From assembly GCA_903930515.1 (NCBI GenBank), contig CAIYYW010000036.1, positions 1-35,469 on the forward strand: DNA of 35,469 bases, in the 5' to 3' direction. The notes under the pieces were generated by a model, which saw only the letters and a list, made by a program, of their open reading frames with translations, made no database searches and had not been told where the DNA came from. Positions 31,751 through 35,469 of this stretch are shown piece after piece (the stretch's first letter is position 1; every line of letters begins with the position of its first letter). The DNA comes from an uncultured delta proteobacterium. Its GTDB lineage: Bacteria > RBG-13-61-14 > DRUE01. The position numbers and the translations under genes were made by a program.

Positions 31751-32176
31751 ATGGAGCGGACGCTCGCCATAATCAAGCCGGACGCGGTTTCCAAAGGCGT
31801 AGCCGGAGAGATTTTAAGCCAATACGAAAAGGCCGGGTTCAAAATCCTGGCGATGAAAATGCTGCATTTATCCAAAAAGCAGGCCGGGGGCTTTTACGCG
31901 GTGCATCAAGGCAGGCCGTTTTACGAGAGCCTGTGCGCTTTTATGAGCAGCGGGCCTTGCATCGCGCTGGTATTGGAAGCCGGGGATGCAATCCAGAAAA
32001 ACCGCAAGCTGATGGGCGCGACCGACCCGGCCAAGGCCGAGCCGGGCACGCTCCGTAAGAAATACGCAACCAGCATTGAGCGCAACGCGGTCCACGGATC
32101 GGACGCTCCCGAGACCGCGAGGTTTGAGATCGGCTATTTCTTCAACGGGCTGGAACCGGTGGACAATCAAGGCTGA
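31751..32176 (+). CDS. ndk: Nucleoside diphosphate kinase
   Basis: 141 residues, normal NDK length. [12 protein letters not shown] opens the protein; catalytic His115 lies in [14 protein letters not shown]. It passes phosphate from ATP to other nucleoside diphosphates through a phosphohistidine. The GGAGGT ribosome site abuts an ATG at 31745 but is ideally spaced for 31751, which also matches the family start. It is followed 3 nt later by the secreted protein gene. Confidence 0.97.
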   Translation: MERTLAIIKPDAVSKGVAGEILSQYEKAGFKILAMKMLHLSKKQAGGFYAVHQGRPFYESLCAFMSSGPCIALVLEAGDAIQKNRKLMGATDPAKAEPGTLRKKYATSIERNAVHGSDAPETARFEIGYFFNGLEPVDNQG

Positions 32177-32179
32177 GCA

Positions 32180-33064
32180 ATGATGACGGCGCGCGGGAAA
32201 AAAACATCGGTCGCGGCAATTTTCGGATGCGCCTTCGCGCTCCTGATCATCGGCGCGGATGCCGGGGCCAAAGAGGAAAAAGTTCCGACCATCACCCTGC
32301 CCGAAAAACCGGCCGCGGTATTGCCCCTGCCCCTTCCGGATTCCTGCCATAGCCAGGGGCTGGCCCTGGACGATAATTTTTTATACCTGAGTTGCGTGGA
32401 CTTGAAAAACAAAAAAGGGTTGGTCTATCGGATCGCCCGGCCCGGGCTGGAATCCCCAAATGCCGGCGGACAGCTGAACTATCAAAAATTGGATTTGACC
32501 ATCGGCTCCCAATACCATCCCTCCGGGTTGGACCTCAATGGCCCCTGCCTCTGGGTGGCGATGTCCGAGTATCATCCGGCTCCGGCGAATTCCACCATCA
32601 TCTGCGTTGACCGGGAAAGTTTTCAGCCGGTGAAGGAAAAAAGATTTCCATTGGCCGACCATATCGGCGCCCTCGCCGCGGGCAAAAATTGGCTGATGGC
32701 CGCGAACTGGGACGCCGGGTATTTTTATCTATTGGATTACTCCGGCAAATTGCTGGTCAAAGGGGAGAACCCGACCGGGACCGCTTTTCAGGATTGCAAG
32801 TATCTTGAGGGCGATCTAGTCCTTTGCTCCGGACCGGCCGGGCGGATCTCCGGGAAGGGATACACGGATCTGATCAGGCTTTCCGACTTGAAGCCGGAAA
32901 GCTGGAAATTGGTAAAACGGATTGTCTCCGGCAAGGTTCCGGAGAAGTTCCAGCCTATGGCCAAAGAGGGAATGGCCTGGCAGGATGGTCATCTTTATTT
33001 TATGCCCCAGGACTTGCCGGGCGCGGTCGCTTACAAATTTGCGCTGCCGGAGCTGGAGCATTGA
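32180..33064 (+). CDS. Secreted propeller-like protein, DUF6454-like
   Basis: 294 residues. A signal peptide covers about 1-30 (basic start, AIFGCAFALLIIGADAGA, then K). The mature part consists of repeated short blade-like strands (QGLALDDNFLYLSCVD, HPSGLDLNGPCLWVAMSEYHP, IGALAAGKNWLMAANWDAGYFYLLDYSG, GMAWQDGHLYFMPQD), giving a beta-propeller character, as in DUF6454 proteins. No catalytic motif is recognised. It lies between ndk and rlmN in the same direction, 3 nt and 27 nt away respectively. Function unknown. Confidence 0.75.
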   Translation: MMTARGKKTSVAAIFGCAFALLIIGADAGAKEEKVPTITLPEKPAAVLPLPLPDSCHSQGLALDDNFLYLSCVDLKNKKGLVYRIARPGLESPNAGGQLNYQKLDLTIGSQYHPSGLDLNGPCLWVAMSEYHPAPANSTIICVDRESFQPVKEKRFPLADHIGALAAGKNWLMAANWDAGYFYLLDYSGKLLVKGENPTGTAFQDCKYLEGDLVLCSGPAGRISGKGYTDLIRLSDLKPESWKLVKRIVSGKVPEKFQPMAKEGMAWQDGHLYFMPQDLPGAVAYKFALPELEH

Positions 33065-33091
33065 TCTTGCGCGAAGCGCAGGCGGTAAGAG

Positions 33092-34129
33092 ATGGTTAAA
33101 GAAAAAGTCAATCTCTTGAATCTTTCCCAGCCCGAGCTTTCAAGTTGGGCCGCGGAACAGGGCCTGGAAAAATATCGGTCCCGCCAGGTCTTCCAATGGC
33201 TTTATAAAAAAACCACGCTCGATTTCGAGCGGATGACCGATTTGCCCAAGGATTTGCGCTCCGGCCTGAGCGAACATTTTTATCTGCGGCTCCCGAAAAT
33301 CGTTGAAACGAAAACCGCGGAAGACGGCGCGATCAAGTTCCTGCTGGAACTCGAGGACCGGAAGCGGATCGAGGCGGTGATGATCCCGGACCAGGCCGGC
33401 CAGGAAAACACCCTTTGCCTGTCCTCGCAGGTCGGCTGCAAACACGGGTGCGGCTTCTGCTACACCGGCTCGATCAAGTTCCAGCGCAACCTCGCCAGCG
33501 GTGAAATCCTGGGACAATATTTCGCGGTCCGCGCCAGGCTCCCGAAGCGGGCGGAAATCAACCGGCTGGTATTTATGGGGATGGGAGAGCCGCTGGATAA
33601 TTTTGAAGAGCTGAAAAAAGCTACCGGCATTTTCACCTCCCATTCCGCCCTGGACTGGTCTCCCCGCCGAATCACCATCTCCACCGCGGGGGTCACTCCC
33701 TTGATCCCAGAGGCCTGGACCCTGGGGGTCAATTTGGCGATTTCCATCAGTTCCCCGGACCCGCAAAAGCGCGAACAACTGATGCCGATCAGCAAGAAAT
33801 ATCCGCTTGAGGATTTGGTCCAGGTTTTGAATCAACTGGACACTTCCGGCCGGCAGAAGCTGACCGCCGAGTATGTTCTGCTCAAGGGTTTCAACGATTC
33901 AATCCAGGACGCGCATCGGCTGGCGCAGCTGCTTTCGGGTTTGAAGATTATGATCAACCTGATCCGGTTCAATCCGTTTCCGGGCTGCGGGTTCAAGCCG
34001 TCGGAAGAGGGGCGGGTGCTGGAGTTTCAGGAGCATTTGAAACAGGCCGGGTTTATGGTATTCATCCGCAAGAGCAAGGGCGGAAAAATCCTGGCCGCCT
34101 GCGGACAATTGGCCGGGAGGGGGGAATGA
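33092..34129 (+). CDS. rlmN: 23S rRNA/tRNA (adenine-C2) methyltransferase RlmN
   Basis: 345 residues. Radical SAM enzyme that methylates A2503 of 23S rRNA and A37 of some tRNAs. The N-terminal YRSRQVFQWLYKK and DFERMTDLPKDLR regions, the cluster motif Cys116-x3-Cys120-x2-Cys123 in VGCKHGCGFCYTG, the MGMGEPLDNF motif and the C-terminal catalytic Cys337 in AACGQL are all present. Its stop overlaps the next gene (ATGA). Confidence 0.96.
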   Translation: MVKEKVNLLNLSQPELSSWAAEQGLEKYRSRQVFQWLYKKTTLDFERMTDLPKDLRSGLSEHFYLRLPKIVETKTAEDGAIKFLLELEDRKRIEAVMIPDQAGQENTLCLSSQVGCKHGCGFCYTGSIKFQRNLASGEILGQYFAVRARLPKRAEINRLVFMGMGEPLDNFEELKKATGIFTSHSALDWSPRRITISTAGVTPLIPEAWTLGVNLAISISSPDPQKREQLMPISKKYPLEDLVQVLNQLDTSGRQKLTAEYVLLKGFNDSIQDAHRLAQLLSGLKIMINLIRFNPFPGCGFKPSEEGRVLEFQEHLKQAGFMVFIRKSKGGKILAACGQLAGRGE

Positions 34130-35238
34130 CGCAGAACTGGTTGATTCCGGGCATAATCGCGCTGGTGATTTTGGGGATTGCGGGTTCGGCCTGGCTGGTG
34201 CGCGCCCGGGTGAAAATCCCCGGAACCTTCCGGATAAAAAAACTATCCGCCGAGGGAATTGATCCCGCTTCCGAAAAGATCATCAGTTGGTATGACCAGG
34301 AACTGGGGCAACTCGGTTTTGAAAAAGCCGGTGATTTTGAAGTCGCGGATTTGGAGGGAGAAAACCTGCACCGGGTGTTCGTGCATCCCTCTGACGCCGT
34401 GGAGGCGATGGTGAGCGTCCTGATGACCGGTTTGCGCCGGGTTCCGCACCTGGAGTTTTACACCAAGTTCCAGGACCGGGGATCCTTGAGCACGGATCAG
34501 GCCACCGTGCCCAATTATTTTGAAATCCCCTCCGAGCGCGTGATCCAAAGGTTTCCCGGCCTGAAGCCGGCCCCTCTTTATCAAGTCCATCAGAAAAAAT
34601 CCCGCGAGATGATTGCCCAGGGCGCCCGGCCTCTGCTCCTGAGCAAGGACGCCATTTTTAAATTCATCGAGCAGGACCAGCAGGAGTTGTTAAGTTATCA
34701 GGTGAAACGCGGATATATGACCACCGATTCCGAGAACGACCTGATCCGGCCGACCTGGAAATTCTCCTTCTACTTCATCATCCGGAACCTGGACCCGATC
34801 CCGTTCGGGATCAGCCCGGTTAAATTGATCTCAGCCCTGCTTTCCTCCGCGGCCATAATGTTCAGCCTGTTCGCCCTGGCCAAATGGGGGAACCTGGAAG
34901 GGATCCTGCCCGGAATGGCGCTGACCCCGCCCCAGACGGCTTATGCGGCCGGCGCGCTCGGAGCCGTCATCTCCGGCGTGCTCCTCGGATGGGTCATCCA
35001 GCGACGCGCCTTTCTCTGGGCCGGATTGATCGCCCTGATCGGCGTGATCCTCCTGCTTAACAACCTCTTCCCCAATGACTGGATGGTGATCCTGATCGCC
35101 GCCCAAGCCGGCCTGGTCGGAAACCGCCTTTACGAATCCAGGCTCACCCGATCCCCCACTCGGCTTCCCTCCCAGTTGATGGTCTTGATCGTCCTGATCA
35201 TCATCGGATGGATGATGCTCAGCGGGGTCAGGTCTTGA
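34126..35238 (+). CDS. Uncharacterised multi-pass membrane protein
   Basis: 370 residues, not recognised. A hydrophobic segment at about 5-26 anchors a globular region (about 35-220) with SAEGIDPASEKIISWYDQEL, PSERVIQRFPGLKPAPLYQVHQ and a charged part. Four or five membrane segments follow (about 235-255, 268-292, 297-312, 318-335, 350-367). The stop overlaps the conserved hairpin repeat. Coupled to rlmN by a 4-nt overlap, but that does not reveal its role. Confidence 0.7.
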   Translation: MTQNWLIPGIIALVILGIAGSAWLVRARVKIPGTFRIKKLSAEGIDPASEKIISWYDQELGQLGFEKAGDFEVADLEGENLHRVFVHPSDAVEAMVSVLMTGLRRVPHLEFYTKFQDRGSLSTDQATVPNYFEIPSERVIQRFPGLKPAPLYQVHQKKSREMIAQGARPLLLSKDAIFKFIEQDQQELLSYQVKRGYMTTDSENDLIRPTWKFSFYFIIRNLDPIPFGISPVKLISALLSSAAIMFSLFALAKWGNLEGILPGMALTPPQTAYAAGALGAVISGVLLGWVIQRRAFLWAGLIALIGVILLLNNLFPNDWMVILIAAQAGLVGNRLYESRLTRSPTRLPSQLMVLIVLIIIGWMMLSGVRS

Positions 35239-35275
35239 GGGCCTGTTGCCCAAATAGCTCTTGAGTTTCAGATTT
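35235..35275 (+). repeat. Conserved hairpin repeat, copy 2, at the end of the rlmN operon
   Basis: 35235-35264 fold into the same 12-bp bulged stem and GCCCA loop as 1614-1585, followed by GTTTCAGATTT. It includes the TGA of the membrane protein gene (35236-35238). Placement at a gene end suggests a terminator or 3' RNA element. Confidence 0.8.
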
Positions 35276-35353
35276 GATTCAGGGTTGGTCATTTATATAT
35301 TGGATCCCGGAATTCAGCCTGATTGATCTAAAAGGCTGCCATTGCCCCAAAAC

Positions 35354-35469
35354 ATGCTCCCAAAAGCCAAAAATGAGTTCCAAAACCGGGATTCCAGCCT
35401 CTGGATCACCGCTCCCGAGTTCTTCCCCACCCCGTTGGAGATCAGGATCCGAAGGTTCTGGCAGGCCGC
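35354..35469 (+). CDS. Possible start of an unknown gene (runs off the window)
   Basis: An ATG at 35354 opens a frame that stays open for 38 codons to the edge, with codon use similar to neighbouring genes (SSLWITAPEFFPTPLEIRI). There is no ribosome site. A minus-strand frame (35469-35314) is also open. Either could be noncoding. Confidence 0.25.
   Translation, partial: MLPKAKNEFQNRDSSLWITAPEFFPTPLEIRIRRFWQA

Noticed and set aside
1-35469. tRNA, rRNA, transposase or phage integrase genes
   Set aside because: I looked for cloverleaf-like and transposase/integrase motifs in the gaps and found none I could support.

Overview
The window reads as chromosomal DNA from an uncultivated, diderm (LPS-type), probably anaerobic or fermentative bacterium. 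Diderm signs are a predicted lipoprotein LytM peptidase, an outer-membrane barrel protein, a GT9 heptosyltransferase-like enzyme and a dTDP-rhamnose pathway. Anaerobic signs are Na+-pump decarboxylase subunits, a B12-type radical SAM protein and a ferredoxin-containing DUF362 protein. The body of the window is G+C-rich with dense, often ATGA-overlapping operons. The long SecA with a large insertion, the long-form RmlA and the surE-pcm-lytM order fit a candidate phylum better than a familiar model group, but I cannot assign a phylum. No tRNA, rRNA, CRISPR array or transposase was seen.

Layout. 1-1400 is visibly richer in A+T: a secreted Serratia-type nonspecific nuclease (cut by the window edge) and a small exported Ada-like zinc-finger protein point left, and an XRE regulator points right, with a 27-bp imperfect palindrome between them. 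1400-1800 has no convincing gene and carries a hairpin repeat. 1805-6670 holds a PfkB sugar kinase, a coupled AMP-ligase/B12-radical-SAM pair and a CorA-type transporter. 6841-10424 is an operon of a hydrolase, OadG-like gamma, biotin carrier, OadB beta and a FabK-like flavoprotein; no carboxyltransferase alpha subunit is present. 10608-13098 is a purine-salvage pair (divergent HPRT-family protein and adenine deaminase). secA and a GT9 gene follow on the minus strand, then surE-pcm-lytM/nlpD-like-tlpA on the plus strand and a convergent site-2 protease.

21819-28618 is a surface-polysaccharide block: SPOR protein, rmlA, rmlC-like, rmlB, an outer-membrane barrel gene, rmlD, a ClpX-type zinc finger fused to TPR-like helices, and UDP-glucose dehydrogenase. 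28700-30754 is a small scrambled zone: a DUF433/DUF5615 toxin-antitoxin pair sits between decayed copies of the 3' end of a DUF362-ferredoxin gene, and a G-rich heptanucleotide repeat covers that gene's start. After it come an orphan rplC (L3) divergent from ndk, a secreted propeller-like protein, rlmN and an uncharacterised membrane protein. The same hairpin repeat as at 1574 recurs, inverted, at 35235.

Most notable: the two hairpin copies differ in their stems only by changes that remain G-U pairs when read as RNA from one strand; the ClpX-zinc-finger/TPR protein; the toxin-antitoxin pair inside duplicated ferredoxin-gene tails; the orphan rplC; and two promoters placed so close to their start codons that leaderless transcripts are predicted (surE and the M50 protease).
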